From Paulownia fortunei (taxonomy: Eukaryota > Streptophyta > Magnoliopsida > Lamiales > Paulowniaceae), in assembly GCA_019321725.1 (NCBI GenBank), contig CM033105.1:14273632-14337631 (forward strand): DNA of 64,000 nucleotides, written 5' to 3'. Of the stretch, positions 13,065 to 24,800 are shown piece by piece. Each line of letters starts with the position of its first letter. The stretch's first letter is position 1. A program made the translations under genes and the position numbers. The notes below the pieces were generated by a model. It did not search any database and had not been told where the DNA came from. It saw only the letters and a list, made by a program, of their open reading frames with translations.

Positions 13065-13615
13065 TTTTTAATGGCAAACTAAATATTAATTCAAGTTGGG
13101 CTTGACTTAATTGATGGAGATCAATTAAAACCCAAGCAAAAATTCACATTTGCTACACAGGCAAAAATTCAGCCCCCAGCACATGCCCACTCCCTCTTTT
13201 TTTCTCTAGTCTTGTGTCTTTTTCGTATCAAGAAGGTTCCAATCTTTTGATAAATTAGTGTATTTTTTCTATCACTTAGTTGATTTAAGAATTACAACTA
13301 CACTCCTATATTTTAGATTAAAATTAAAATTATAAATTTTTAGCAAGGTTTATTAGTTTGTGGCTTCGCCGGTGGTGCATGCTCATAGATGAACTACAAG
13401 TGGAGTCCTTGCGGATTGATTTTTTGATGAGGGCTAAACAATTTGAATCATTCCATACCCTGCAATCAGTTGGAGTGTAATTTAAGGTACATCGCTAAAC
13501 TTTTGTTTAAATTTGTTAGGCAAGTAATTTAGATGTAAACTGAGAAATTGCATCGAATCTAGGACTGCATCTATTAAATTGTTTATGCATATTTTTAATA
13601 TTTAAATTTTCTCTA
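13065..13615 (+). mobile_element. Family-A-like copia LTR, right part
   Basis: Contains 'attgatggagatcaattaaa', found inverted in the family-A LTR near 35660-35690, followed by LTR-end features ('tggagtccttgcgg', 'tacatcgctaaactttt') that mirror the region 35090-35280. It is read as the continuation of 5507-6776 beyond the gypsy remnant, with some sequence lost at the join. It diverges from family A more than the other copies, so it may be a related subfamily. Confidence 0.45.
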
Positions 13616-14718
13616 TGCAACATCCCATAATTTTACGAATCTAATATTATGATCAGGATGACCCAATAAATAATCCATTTCTCAACTAGCTGGACTAGCA
13701 AGCTAGAAAATAATAATAATAATTTTTTTTTGTCAATAGAAAGTAATTACTTTATCACTTGAATTCTAAAAGAGAATGCAACAAGATATCAATAAATTAA
13801 AAGAAACATATATGTAAGAAAACCAACTATCTCCACATAAGTCCACTATGTAAAACCAAATACATAAGACAACTAGAGTTACGGGACAAGTTTAATGTGT
13901 CTTAGATCCTGGTACAGGCTTAACCAACTGAACTAGGTCCTGGTACAAGTTTAACCTATATTGGGTCTTGGTACAACTTTAACCTGTAATGGATCCTAGT
14001 GCGTCATAACCCCCTACACTTGGTCACTAACCTAACTCTTAAATCCCAACAAATCTCTGTTGTCCATTGCCTATTGCAGAATAGTTAATAATATAAAGTT
14101 TCAATAGTGGGTTTTAAAAATACCTCCACAATACCCACATTTACAAACCACCACATTCACAAAATCACATTTCAATATATGCTTTGTTGTCATATGTAAA
14201 ATTTATAAAACTCAAATCATTATTCAATTTTCATAATTCAGTATATATACAAGCTTGCTTGACCTAAGCTATGAATATTCCACATGCACAACAAAAGTAA
14301 TACATATACGAGTTTTTATAAAACCAAAATAGTGAAAAGTCACTTACTTCAACTCCAATAATTGATATCCAAAACTCTCAAATTTATTGTACATGAATGA
14401 AATTAATCTAGGATAGTAAATAGAATTTAATTAGTCTAATGATAATTTATTAGGTCGTATTCAACTTAAAATGACTTTTGCTAATGTAAAACATCTCCAA
14501 CTTATAATCCAATAATTGAATTAAACCTATAGCTGTTGTCTCAAACTGTAAACCCAATAGATAACTTAGTAAATACTCAATCAAAGCTACATACTCAATA
14601 AAAGGTACATATAATATCATCTATTATCAATAAAATGGAATTATCCTAAATACTCTAGTTAATTCATTATGTATCTATTGACCTCTCTTATTCCACCAAC
14701 ATAATTTAGCATAAAATT
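13616..14718 (-). mobile_element. Gypsy-type LTR fragment of another family
   Basis: Starts TGCAACATCCCATAATTTTAC, like the reverse complement of gypsy LTR ends (…ATTATGGGATGTTACA). Non-coding and AT-rich. It contains a short tandem repeat at 13902-14011. It is cut on the right by the gag-only element at 14719. I could not find its other end. Confidence 0.45.
13902..14011. repeat. Short tandem repeat, about 28-32 bp x 4
   Basis: Degenerate units built on 'TAGGTCCTGGTACAAGTTTAACC', seen four times with variation (AGATCCTGGTACAGGCTTAACC; AGGTCCTGGTACAAGTTTAACC; GGGTCTTGGTACAACTTTAACC; GGATCCTAGTGCG...). Inside the LTR-like block 13616-14718. Confidence 0.7.
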
Positions 14719-15375
14719 TGATATGGCATGAATCCACGTCTTTCGATTTTGACCTCTCTTATCGTAGTGATATCTTGGATAGGTCCTTGCTTACAACATG
14801 CACAAACAGTTAGGGGTCCCTAGGTTGAGTTCGGGAAAGCCCCTTCGATGCTCAAGTCAGTCACAGAGCTTGAGATAAATAATTTGTAACACTTATTTTA
14901 TGTACCTTATAATGAATTGAGAGAAGGTATTTATAATTGTAAGGTCGGAGGGTGTAATCCTGTGTGGAGCAGTACATGTACAAATGGATCTTCTAGGCCG
15001 CTTGGGCTGCATTTATCATATGGACCACTTCAAATCATTTTATTGGGCTTGTTTTATTAGATCAAATATTTATTTTGGCCCATAATCTAGACAGACCTCT
15101 TGAACTTAGTTTCTTGGGCCTATCTTGGGCTCAAGGCCCATCATAAGCTCCCTACTCTCGGTCAAGCCTCACGTACGAAGGATTGGTCGAGAGTAGAGAA
15201 CATTGGAGTGGTCACTTTTTAAGGTAAATAACTTGGGGCAGATCACCTCTTAGGGTGAGTAGCTTAGGGTAGGTCATCTTTTAATGTGAGTAGTTTCAGG
15301 TTGCATTCCTCATCCACTTTAGAATATCTCCACCTTGATATCTATTTTTTGAGTTGTCGGCCAGGTGGACCAACA
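14719..15375 (-). repeat. 3' LTR of the gag-only element
   Basis: Left boundary is set by alignment with 19948. Right boundary is the inverted end ...CCAACA next to a polypurine tract (minus strand reads GAAAGGGGGGCTTA at 15376-15389, then TGTTGGTCC). About 657 bp. Near 15215-15302 it holds three degenerate ~32-bp repeats ('agcttagggtaggtcatctt' type), a variant of which recurs at 17071-17107. Confidence 0.7.
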
Positions 15376-15390
15376 TAAGCCCCCCTTTCA
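15376..15390 (-). other. Polypurine tract of the gag-only element
   Basis: Minus strand reads CATGAAAGGGGGGCTTA directly upstream of the LTR start TGTTGG, the expected plus-strand primer. Confidence 0.75.
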
Positions 15391-16689
15391 TGGAGCTAAA
15401 AAAAATTCCTCATTTTTATGGCTAACAATAGCTTTCTTGGCTTCATAGTTTTACAAAGTCATTTCCAATGTGTAATTTGGCTTTCAAAGACTAGAATGAA
15501 GGATGAGTGTTGGAGAGGGATCATCATTGTCAACGTCTTCTCAAGTTGTGAGTGAGGGCGAGGATGCAGTAGAGGATCAACTAGGATTTAGATTGAGTTA
15601 TTGGTTTGGCTTTGTGGTTGTTGTCGCTAGTCGGTTTAAGTCTTAACCTGAACTTAGTGATTTATATTGCTCCTAAAAAATGTGTAGCCCATTCTTAGGG
15701 ATTGCACAGGTTTTCAATGTGTAGACAATGGAAATACTTGGATTTTTTCCAGTCTCTCTTTCTCGCACTTTCTTTGTTGACTCTTTTTCTTGATATCGTG
15801 TTGAACATATCATTATAATCTCATGCTGGAGTTTAAAATTAAGAGAATCTTGGTCCTAATGATGTCGTAGAGGTTGGGGTAATGATACTAAGGTGCTACC
15901 ACTGGATTTATGTTTGTGTACCACCTCGTCGAGCGATGTTCATGCAAAGACGGTGCTACCTAGATCAATTGGTGGTGGCACATGTGATGATAGGTCAGGT
16001 GCGATGCGTAGGTTGAGCGTAATGAACATGCTCTAGTCGAGTGAGCAAATCATGTGAGTTTATCAAGCACGATAGGTGCGCAGCTTGATCATGGTAGGTA
16101 CGCAGGTCGAGTGCGCAAATTATGCAAGCTTATCGAGCATAGGTCAAGCGTAGTGTGAGCGTGTTGTAATTATCAATTATCATCTCTACATCACTTCTGT
16201 GTTGGGTCGCTTCATCTAGTTAGGGCATTGGTTGGAGGGGTCATGTCGAGTCTAATTACTTAGTGGAATTTTTGCTCGGGTTCATATAGGCCATTTATTA
16301 TTTTTCTTATAGTAGGAGTAAGCTGAGTGAAGAAGATTAAGTCTTTGGGATCATCATCATTATCATCATCGCACCAGAGTCTAGTGAGTCCGAGAGCGAG
16401 GTAATTGCTTGTCCATCACAAGGTCTAGCTGGGTTGGCGGATGTGTTTGGTAAGCTCTCTTACTTGTAGTTGTATCATGGATGTTAAGGTATTAACACAC
16501 GTTTGTGCATTGGTGGACTTACATTATTTTGACCTTTTTCTTTGTTGGATGCATGATTGATTTACTTAGCATTTTTAATGCTTTTATTTCATTTTTGCAT
16601 CTAATGTTTTTTCATTTGCACAAGTTTTCATAGACTGGCTCTTCGTACCCTTCTAGTGGAAAAAGTGTGCCATCTTTTCAGGGTAAAGA

Positions 16690-17090
16690 GAGTGGTGATC
16701 CGAAGGTGCGCGAGCTCTGTTTGGGGGATAACAGCATGAGACCTCCTCTTGGGGGTACATAGACGGTTAGCTCTTCTTGGGATGCAAAGGTGCGATGGCA
16801 CGTGAGCTCCTCCTGAGAGACAATAGCGCAGACCTCCTCTTAGGGCAAGAAGGTGTGTAAGCTCCTCTTGGGGGCATAGAGGTGTGTGAGCTCCTCCTGG
16901 GAGCGCAGAGGGGTGTAAGCTTCTCTTAGAGCGCGGAGGTGTGTAAGCTCCTCTTAGAAGCGCGGAGGTCTGTAAGATCCTTATGAGGGTGCGAAGGTAT
17001 GTAAGCTCCTCCTAGGAGCGTGGAGGTGTGTGAGCTCCGAACACGAAGGCGCGTTGGCACACGAGCTCCTCTTGGGGGTGAGCAGCTTAG
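16690..17090 (+). repeat. GC-rich minisatellite, about 29-bp unit
   Basis: Degenerate tandem copies of GCGGAGGTGTGTAAGCTCCT followed by CTTAGAAGC. The clearest run is 16915-17040, where consecutive units are 29 bp; units before it are more diverged and of mixed length. Lies within the insert of the gag-only element. Confidence 0.8.
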
Positions 17091-17345
17091 GGCAGGTTAC
17101 TTCTTCATACTCTTTGTGCCAGACATGTGAGTTGTAGCTCGACAGTGAGCAGCGTGTGAGCTGGTAGCTCACACAGGTAGCAAGCTGCCAGCTCGCGCGC
17201 CTACGCTAGCTGCTCGCACGGTCAGTGAGTTGCGTGATCAGTAAGCTGCGCGCTCGCATGACTTGGGTAGGCAACAAGCTGCCAACTTGCATGCCCACAC
17301 AAGCTGGGGGAGCAACTCGTATGCCCGACGAGCTACCAACTCTTG
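17091..17345. repeat. Cluster of AGCTGCCAGCT / AGCTCGC short repeats
   Basis: Dense, partly palindromic occurrences of AAGCTGCCAGCTCGC, TAGCTGCTCGCAC, AAGCTGCCAACTTGC and GAGCTACCAACTC. These could form local hairpins. Follows directly on the 29-bp minisatellite, from which it may derive by divergence. Confidence 0.5.
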
Positions 17346-18359
17346 CACTCGATGATCATGTGATAAGTCGCGATGCCTCCCCCCAAGAGCCTGGAATCGA
17401 GCCTTGTCATCGTCAGTTTTCTAGTAGAGTGGGTTCTATTGAGCTTTAATACTTAGAAGGGACTCTCTGTTAGACAATTAAGGGTGTCCATAATCTTCCA
17501 GTTGCGAGGGTGAATTTTGGGATGAAGGAAGTGAAAGGGGGTTGCTCTACTAATTTTAGTGAATCCAATGGAGTGGAGGAGACCCTTACTTATGAACTTG
17601 GTCCAGAATTAAGTAAAGCGGTGGGAGAGCTTCTTTTAGATGGTCAGTCTTCAGATTCTGTGGGGGGTGATACACTTATGTCTGTCGATGATCTTCAGCT
17701 CCTACTTGAAGGATTGAATTTACCTTCGCGCTATAAATTTCTTCTTTCGGGGGTTGGTGATAGTGTTACAAGTCCTCTAAAAGGGCATTTTACTATCAGC
17801 TCTAGTTTGTTTTGTCTAGTTGGCATCTATATTTTGTAGATATTGGTGTTGATTTACTGGTAGGTTCAGGCGATAGTCTTTTGTTATTTGCTGCGAGACT
17901 TTGGCTTGTTTTTATGAGATGTATATTCAGCTTGTTCCATGTCGTGGTTGTTGAGTTTATCTTTGTTGCTTTGAGGCTTGCTCATTTTTACTTTTGCTTC
18001 CATACTTGATATTTTAGTACTTAAGAGTAGATCGGGCTCCAAGATTTTATCTCTAGGGATTCCCAAGGTCCATCTAGGGTTAGACTTTTGGCTATCCTCA
18101 AAGAATGATGGGGAATCCCAAGGATTTGTGTTTTTACCTATGATCTCGAGAAGAGTCGATTTTTGGGTTCTCGGGTCGAGCTGGCTAGGTTCACGATTGA
18201 CCTCTCAAGAACTCTATCGGCTTTCTGGATCGATGGCTTTTTTAGCTAGATCAAGCATGTGCAATGTAGTATACATCAAGCAAAGTGAAAAACTCGTCTC
18301 TTTTATTCATTCATATTCAAAAATAATTACAGCATGTTGTCTAAGGAAAAATAACATAG

Positions 18360-19930
18360 GTCTTCAAAGAGGCAAAATTTGCTGAAAACATCTTAAGTAA
18401 AGTAGCTCTAGTAACTTCCTCCATCTTGGGTTGCTTGTGTTGCTTAGGAGCATCATGTTGATGCTGATTGCTGCGGTGATTGGGGGCTTTCTCTACAAAC
18501 TCGATCAGGTGGCCTTTATGAATTAGCCTCTCAATCTCCTATTTTAGATGGAAACAATCATCAGTAGTATGCCCTCTATCCTTATGAAAGCGGCAATACT
18601 TGCCAGATTTTGCTCTTTTATAGCTCTCTCTCAGTAGGCGAGGTGGCTGAATTAAGCTTTGTTGCTCGGGCACCACCAAAACTTCTGATAGTCAAGCGTT
18701 GGGAGGAGCAAGTGAGGTATATGTAGTTGAAGGCTCATTCATTCCTTCTGGTCTTTCATCCTCCAAATGCTTTCTCTTTCTAGGAGAAGTCAGTCCTGTT
18801 GTCTCCTTAATACGGATATACTTCTCCTCTCGTTTCAACAATTCTTCTAGTGTCACTGGAGGGCTTCCAGCTATGGATTCCTTGAACCTTCCATGGTGTA
18901 GATTCTATTGCATTATCCCTGCCAACAACTCATGGTTGACATGGGGGACCTCGTGGATACCCTCTACGAAATGTCGGACATAGTCCTGGAATGACTCTTT
19001 TTTCTTCTGGGCAATCGAGAATAAATATGCAGTTGTCTTTGGATACTTCTAATTAATGGAGAACATATGGAGAAATCGCTGTGTAAGTTGCTCCAAGCTG
19101 GTAATTGTTCTTCAGGTAGTTGATTGAACCAAGTTAGAGCTCGCTTGATCAATGTAGTTCTAAAGATTTTGCAGTATGTGGCATCGCTCAAGTCATATAG
19201 GTCCACCTTCACATAGAACCTATCCAGATGCTCCTAAGGATCACCAGTTCCGTCATACTTTGCTAAGTTAGATATCTTAACCTCTGTGGGGAGGGACTCT
19301 GCTAAGACGACCGTAGAAAATAGATTATGCTTCAGGGGAACAAAGGCTTGTTGCTTGGCGTCCTCTATGAAAGTACGCAATCTGAGCGGGAGAGTTGGTT
19401 GCATGTAGTAGGTGGGCGATCCTAGTCGGTGAGTCTGGAGCACAGTGTGTGTTACCTTGGCGTTACCTCATCGCTTGACTCTTTCTTCTAGTTGAGAGAC
19501 ACGACTGCTCATCTCTTCTCGCACTTTAGAGACCCTGCATTATGGAGCTTCAGGTCGTGAATCCTTCCACTCTGGGGCATGATAGTAAGTGCGGCTTCCT
19601 TGGGGGTTACTAGAGAGCGTTTTCTATGATAAGTAGCAGCAAATCGGGCCACAGCTTCAGCAGCTGCCTTAGCATTTGCTTCTTCGATCATCTTTTGTAG
19701 TGTCTCCTCAGTGATGTGTATCCCTGGATCACCTTGACGTGGTGGAGATTGGTTCTCATAATTGTTGGGTGGTGGTCATCGAGCGCCACCATCATTATGG
19801 GCGTCCTTAGCTGGGGGGTCAACTGTAGAACCTCGAGCTCTCCCAACTGGTGGAGCACTTTGTTAGGTGGTAACCTCTCAAGCTGCTCTAGATCTGGTCT
19901 ACATTTCTCAATGATCAGGTAGTAGGTTCC
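18360..19930 (-). pseudogene. Gag of gypsy-type element (decayed)
   Basis: Minus-strand Ty3/gypsy gag (capsid/nucleocapsid precursor that packages element RNA). From the N side: an Ala-rich helix region ('MIEEANAKAAAEAVARF', 19640-19691); the pre-capsid motif 'LAKYDGTGDP' (about 19234-19265); capsid signatures 'CKIFRTTLIKRALTWFNQLP' (about 19100-19165); and a C-terminal zinc-finger-like 'KYCRFHKDRGHTTDDC' (about 18555-18605). Several stops and frame changes separate these pieces, so no full protein can be made. No protease or RT follows, which supports the gag-only reading. Confidence 0.8.
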
Positions 19931-19947
19931 CACAGACAATGTCAAAA
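19929..19947 (-). other. Primer-binding region of the gag-only element
   Basis: Minus strand TTTTGACATTGTCTGTGGG directly after the 5' LTR end ...CATCA. Resembles TTTGGCGCCGTCTGTGGG of Tat-lineage gypsy elements, with C-to-T and G-to-A type changes. Confidence 0.6.
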
Positions 19948-20157
19948 TGATGTGGCATGAATCCACGTCTTTCGATTTTGATCTCTCTTATCGTAGTGAT
20001 ATATTGGATAGGTCCCTGCCTGTAGCACGCACAAATAGTTAGGGTCCCCATGGTGAGCTTGGGGAGGCCCCTCCGATGTTCAACTCAGTCACAGAACTCG
20101 AGAGAAAGAATACGTAACACTTATTTCACGTACTTTATAATAAATTGAGAGGAGGCC
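19948..20157 (-). repeat. 5' LTR of the gag-only element (truncated)
   Basis: About 210 bp, roughly 85% identical by eye to 14719-14930, then similarity ends at 'gaggcccctcc'. The same 11-mer occurs at 20066-20076 and 20152-20162, so a microhomology-mediated deletion probably removed the rest of this LTR. Confidence 0.7.
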
Positions 20158-20561
20158 CCTCCAATGCCTACACTCCATTAAATATTTATCAATTTCAATA
20201 TGCATGAGTGCATGCTGTCTGAATTCGCTTGGCCAAAATATGATTTCTTCTTGAATTGCTAGGCGTAAGAGTAATGAAATTTCAACCATGGGCCTACAAC
20301 GCATTAAATATTTATCAACTTCAATATATGTGAATTTGTATTTGATTGGCCGTAAATCAATTGCTTTCGTTTTAAATTAGCACACGCATGGGCAACTGTT
20401 GCCTTTACAATTTATAGATAACTATTACCTTTCATACATGCATATGTGGTTATGGAAATGAAGTAATTTTGAGAGGGTGGTCCTATTTGGCTTACCTATC
20501 GGCACTCCCTTAAATTTTGATTCCTTAGCAGCGGCGCTCTCTTCTATTCCAATGATTAATA
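20158..20561. other. Unassigned non-coding spacer with a short direct repeat
   Basis: I see no gene. A ~25-bp imperfect direct repeat, 'CATTAAATATTTATCAA(T/C)TTCAATAT', lies at about 20176-20202 and 20304-20330. Confidence 0.5.
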
Positions 20562-20799
20562 TTTTTTTAAAGTTGTTTGTGCCCAGATAGAATTTGAGAT
20601 GAACCCCTATTTGTTTATTAAAATACCAATAAAAAATACAAAAAAAATTAAAAGCAGTGAATAAAGAGTACTAACTCCCTTACTTATGCCAAAAAAAACT
20701 AGGTGGAAAAAATAAATAAGGTGGACTCCACCCTTACAAATATCCTATCTATATCTATTATATGAAATGTTCATCTTATAAAGCCTGAGGATTCCTGGA

Positions 20800-21287
20800 A
20801 GTTGTTTTGGCATATTAGAATGTTGGAGCTCCATGTTCTTGAAAGAAGAGCAAGCTAAGTTTGTAAGAAAGTCTGCTGTCGTGTTGCCTTTCCTGAGAAA
20901 TGCGAGTCAGCCGCACATTGAAATCCTTCATGAGCGTTCTACACCTTGTAATATTATGTTGCAAAACCCATTTTCCCATGTCTCTTGCCTTGTAGAAGCA
21001 ACAATAACACTTGTGAATCCAGTTCAATCAATAAATTAGGAAAACCATGCAGTTTACACAATTCAAGTCCTTGTCGAACCCAATCACCTCAGCCACCATG
21101 TTGGTTGTTTCACCTAAGAAAACCGAGTATCCCAAGATCCAAATTCTTGAATTATCTCTAACTATTCCCCCCGCTCCTGGCAATTTTAGATTACCCTTTG
21201 ATGCCTCATCACTATTAAGTTTAAACTATCCTGGGGAAGGAACCATCCATCTCACCAAAGTAGCCTACCTTTGCTTTCTTTTAACAG
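20800..21287 (-). pseudogene. LINE E RNase H domain (ORF2 C-terminus)
   Basis: Minus strand reads 'FKLNSDEASKGNLKLPGAGG', then 'IVRDNSRIWILGYSVFLGE' and 'TTNMVAEVIGF', matching the type I RNase H found at the end of plant L1 ORF2: the first catalytic Asp in LNSDEASKGN and the Glu in MVAE are visible. 'NTTADFLTNLACS' follows near 20840-20880. It is separated from the RT part at 26319 only by the copia insertion. Contains an in-frame stop just before the motif. Confidence 0.85.
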
Positions 21288-21710
21288 TGTTGCAATTAAT
21301 GAGCTGAAAAAGAAGCAAATTTGGAGTCACATCATGTTTAAATGTTGCAGTTAATGTGTAGCAAATTTGGACTTAATGTATCATGCTTTTGTTGAAAATA
21401 TTTCATCCTATGTAATTGTAGGTTGTGTTATGGTTGGGCTAGTTGTGTCTATCATTTCTAGCTTAATAATGCTTCTAGATTTTCAAAGACTTTTGTCTTT
21501 ATTTTGTCAAAATATGCAGCATGTTCATGTATTAATTATGTTGTATGAATTAAAAGAGAAGTGTGTCATTACAAAAATATCACATTTTGCTCTTCATTTC
21601 TCTCTCTGTTTTTCAGCTTAACACATTTTTAGTTTCTGAAAATTTGCTGCCATTATCCTCCATAATAAGCCTTACTTTCAACATAACAAGCTTCCAAAAA
21701 TAATCCAACA
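21288..21710 (+). repeat. 5' LTR of the copia element
   Basis: 423 bp, begins TGTTGCAATTAATGAGCTGA and ends ATCCAACA, with perfect short inverted ends TGTTG/CAACA. Confidence 0.95.
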
Positions 21711-21713
21711 AAG

Positions 21714-21725
21714 TGGTATCAGAGC
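21714..21725 (+). other. Primer-binding site, initiator tRNA-Met
   Basis: TGGTATCAGAGC, three bases after the LTR; perfect complement of the 3' end of plant initiator tRNA-Met, the standard copia primer. Confidence 0.9.
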
Positions 21726-21828
21726 CTGGTTATAAAGGCCAGGTTTTTTGAAGAAAAAAACACAAGAAGAAGGTGGTGTAAAGAGAAAACAGTGTTGCTG
21801 TCAAAGTAAGTTGCAGCAGAAAAATATC

Positions 21829-24800
21829 ATGGCAAACTCAAGCAATTTGCAGCAGGTTACTCTTCCAATTTTTGGGGGAGAAAACTATGAATTTTGGTGT
21901 AAGAAAATGAAGACATTACTGGCCTCTTTAGACTTGTGGGAGCTTGTACAAGATGGCTATGAAGATGAGGAAGAATGAGTAGATTTCACAGTAGCTCAAA
22001 TAAAGGAGTTGAAGAAAACAAAACAAAGAGATGCTGCAGCTTTGTCCAAAATCCAACAAGCTGTTGCAGATTCAATCTTTCCAAGAATAATGGGAGCTGA
22101 AAAATCCAAAGAAGCATGGGACATTCTTCAAAAGGAATTTGGTGGAGATGAGAAGGTAAGAGCTATCAAACTTCAAACTCTTAGAAGGGAGTTAGAAAAT
22201 CTGAAAATGAAAGAGAAAGAAAATTTGAATGAGTTTCATTCAAAGTTTGTAGAGTTAACTAATCAAATGAAGACTTATGGTGAAGAACTCTCAAACCAAA
22301 GAATGGTTGAAAAAATTTTAATTTGTCTACCGGAGAGATTTAATCCTATTGTGGCTGTTATAGAGCAAACTAAGGATATTTCTCAAATGAATGTTCATGA
22401 ATTGATGGGAGCATTAAAATCTTATGAAGAAAGGTTGGTTAGACAATCTGAAAAATCGATTGAAAATGCATTTCAATCAAAAATGAATGTGAATGTTAAG
22501 AGTCATGGAGAATCATCAAGTGGTGAACAAAATAGAGGACAACCATTTAGAGGTGGAAGATTTGGTAGAGGAAGAAGAAGAGGAAGAAACTTTAGAGGAA
22601 GAGGAAGAGGTTTCTATGATAGAAACCAAAATAAAAATGATAATGAGAAGAAATGCACACATTGTGGGAAAACTAGTCATGAGTATAAGGATTGTTGGTT
22701 CAAAGGCAAACCTAAATGTCACAATTGTAATAAGTTTGGTCATGTCCAAAAAGATTGTTATGTAAACAATCCACCACAAAATCAGCAACAAGCTAACTTT
22801 TTGGAAGAGAAAGAATATGGAGAAAATATGTTTTATGCTTGTCAAGCTGCCACCGAAAGAAAGAATGATATTTGGTATATTGATAGTGGTTGTAGTAACC
22901 ACATGACAGGTGATAAATCAATTTTTTTGAGCATAGATACCTATGTAAATTCTCAAGTGAAAATGGGGAATGGTGCTCTTGTCATGGCACAAGGAAAAGG
23001 AACAATTTGTGTTGAAACAAAGAAAGGAACTAAATACATTCGTGATGTGCTTTTTGTGCCGGAGTTGGAGCAAAATTTGTTGAGTGTTGGGCAGCTTGCA
23101 CAACATGGTTATGCAGTCCATTTTGAAGGAAATAATTGCATCATTCTTGACAAAAATGAACCAAAACAGATTTTGGCAAGAATTCAAATGAAAAAAAATC
23201 GAAGTTTTCCACTCACTTTCAATTATGCTGAAAATGTGGCAATGAAGGCTCAAGTGATGGATGATTCATGGTTATGGCATTGGAGACTTGGTCACTTGAA
23301 TTTTCAAAGTCTTAAGCTACTTCAACACAAAAATATGGTGCATGGGCTCCCCAAAATTGAAGAAATGCAGCATGTTTGTGAAGGATGTGCCCTTGGAAAG
23401 CATCATCGACAATCTTTTCCTAAAGGAGTTGCTTGGAGAGCAAAACAACCTCTAGAGCTTGTACATTCAGATGTGTGTGGACCTATGTCTACACTTTCTC
23501 ATGGACAAAATAGGTACTTCATCCTCTTTATTGATGATTTTACTCGTATGACATGGATTTATTTCATGAAGCAAAAATCTGAAGTTTTTGGCATTTTTCG
23601 AAAGTTCAAAAGTCTTGTTGAAAATCAAAGTAGTTATTCCATTAAAGTTCTTAGAAGTGATAATGAGAAAGAATATACTTCTAATGAGTTCAACAAGTTT
23701 TGTGAAGAAGAAGGCATTGAAAGACAGCTCACAATTGGATATACTCCACAACAAAATGGAGTATCGGAGAGAAAAAATCAAACGGTGATGGAGATGGCAA
23801 AATCAATGTTGCATGCCAAAGGATTGCCTAGAAGTTTTTGGGCAGAGGCAGTTTATACGACTGTTTATTTGTTGAATAGATGTCCAACCAAAGTCGTGAT
23901 GGATAAAACACCTCTTGAAGCATGGAGTGGTAGAAAACCTTCGGTGAAGCATTTTAGAATTTTTGGATCAGTTTGCTATGCTCAAATTCCGAAAGTGAAG
24001 AGGCAAAAACTGGATGAAACAAGTGAGAAATGCATTTTCGTTGGCTATAGCAGCAAGTCGAAGGGTTATCGCCTCTACAACTTGAAAAATAAAAGTATAA
24101 TGAGCAGCAGGGATGTCATATTTGATGAGAATGCATCTTGGAATTGGGAGACAAGTAAAATTGAGAAAGGAGCAGCCTTCTTTGATGAGAAAAATCAAAT
24201 TTCAGCAAGGGAGCTTGAAGAAAATGAAGAATTTGCTCCAAATACTTCAGGGGCTGATTTTTCATCTTCTAATGGCTCATCTTCAAGTTCAAGTTCAAGT
24301 TCTACTCCACTGAAAATGAGAAGCCTAAGTGATGTTTATGCAAGGTGCAATTTTTGTACAATTGAACCTAAAATTTTGATGAAGCAATCAAGGAAGAAGT
24401 CTGGAGAAAAGCAATGCAAGAAGAAATAAATGTCATTGAGAAGAACAAGACATGGGAGCTAGTTGAAAGACCAACCAACAAAGAAGTTGTGGGTGTGAAG
24501 TGGATTTATAAGGTGAAACTGAATGAGGATGGTTCTTTCCAAAGAAGCAAGGCAAGACTTGTAGCAAAGGGATACACACAACAACCCGAATTGATTTTCA
24601 AGAGACTTTCGCTCCAGTTGCTCGTTTAGACACAATCCGAATGCTCATTGCATTTGCAGCCCAACAAGGATGGTCATTGTATCAACTTGATGTAAAATCT
24701 GCCTTCTTGAATGGAGAATTGAAAGAAGAAATTTTTGTGGAACAACCACAAGGTTTTGTGATCAAAGGAGAAGAAGAAAAAGTCTACCGATTGAAAAAAG

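Larger units (their letters stand above)
15391..18300 (+). other. Non-gag insert of the gag-only element, with plus-strand open frames
   Basis: Between gag and the 3' LTR, with no RT, integrase or protease on either strand. GC content rises clearly in 15900-17450 compared with the AT-rich surroundings. On the plus strand (antisense to gag) there are open stretches: 17510-17839 (109 codons, acidic, Ser/Leu-rich, containing 'LGPELSKAVGELLLDG' and 'LMSVDDLQLLLEGLNLP') and 17978-18385 (135 codons). Around 16440-16625 a GT...AG interval (GTAAGCTCTC to TTTGCACAAG) could be an intron. I recognise no known family. Antisense ORFs 3' of pol are known from Grande-type gypsy elements; a captured host gene is the alternative. 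Confidence 0.4.
14719..20157 (-). mobile_element. Gag-only gypsy-type element (TR-GAG-like), minus strand
   Basis: Terminal repeats at 14719-15375 and 19948-20157 share the block starting TGAT(A/G)TGGCATGAATCC. On the minus strand the order is 5' LTR (right), primer region, gag, about 3 kb without pol, polypurine tract, 3' LTR (left). Gag without protease, RT or integrase fits the known TR-GAG class of non-autonomous elements, which depend on autonomous relatives. The primer region (minus strand TTTTGACATTGTCTGTGGG) is a decayed form of the TTTGGCGCCGTCTGTGGGAA seen in Tat/Ogre-type gypsy elements. The 5' LTR is cut after about 210 bp. Confidence 0.7.

Noticed and set aside
16690..17090. CRISPR array
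   Set aside because: Units are contiguous and degenerate, without unique spacers; plant nuclear context.
18699..18983. 94-codon plus-strand ORF as a gene
   Set aside because: Opposite strand of the gag of the gag-only element, whose motifs are clear on the minus strand.
20551..20568. TSD for LINE E (ATTAAT... next to the A-run and ATTAACC near 31430)
   Set aside because: Only about 5 bases agree; not better than chance in this AT-rich DNA.
22493..22902. Glu-rich and Ser-rich ORFs overlapping copia gag
   Set aside because: Shadow frames of the Arg/Gly-rich linker before the gag zinc knuckles.
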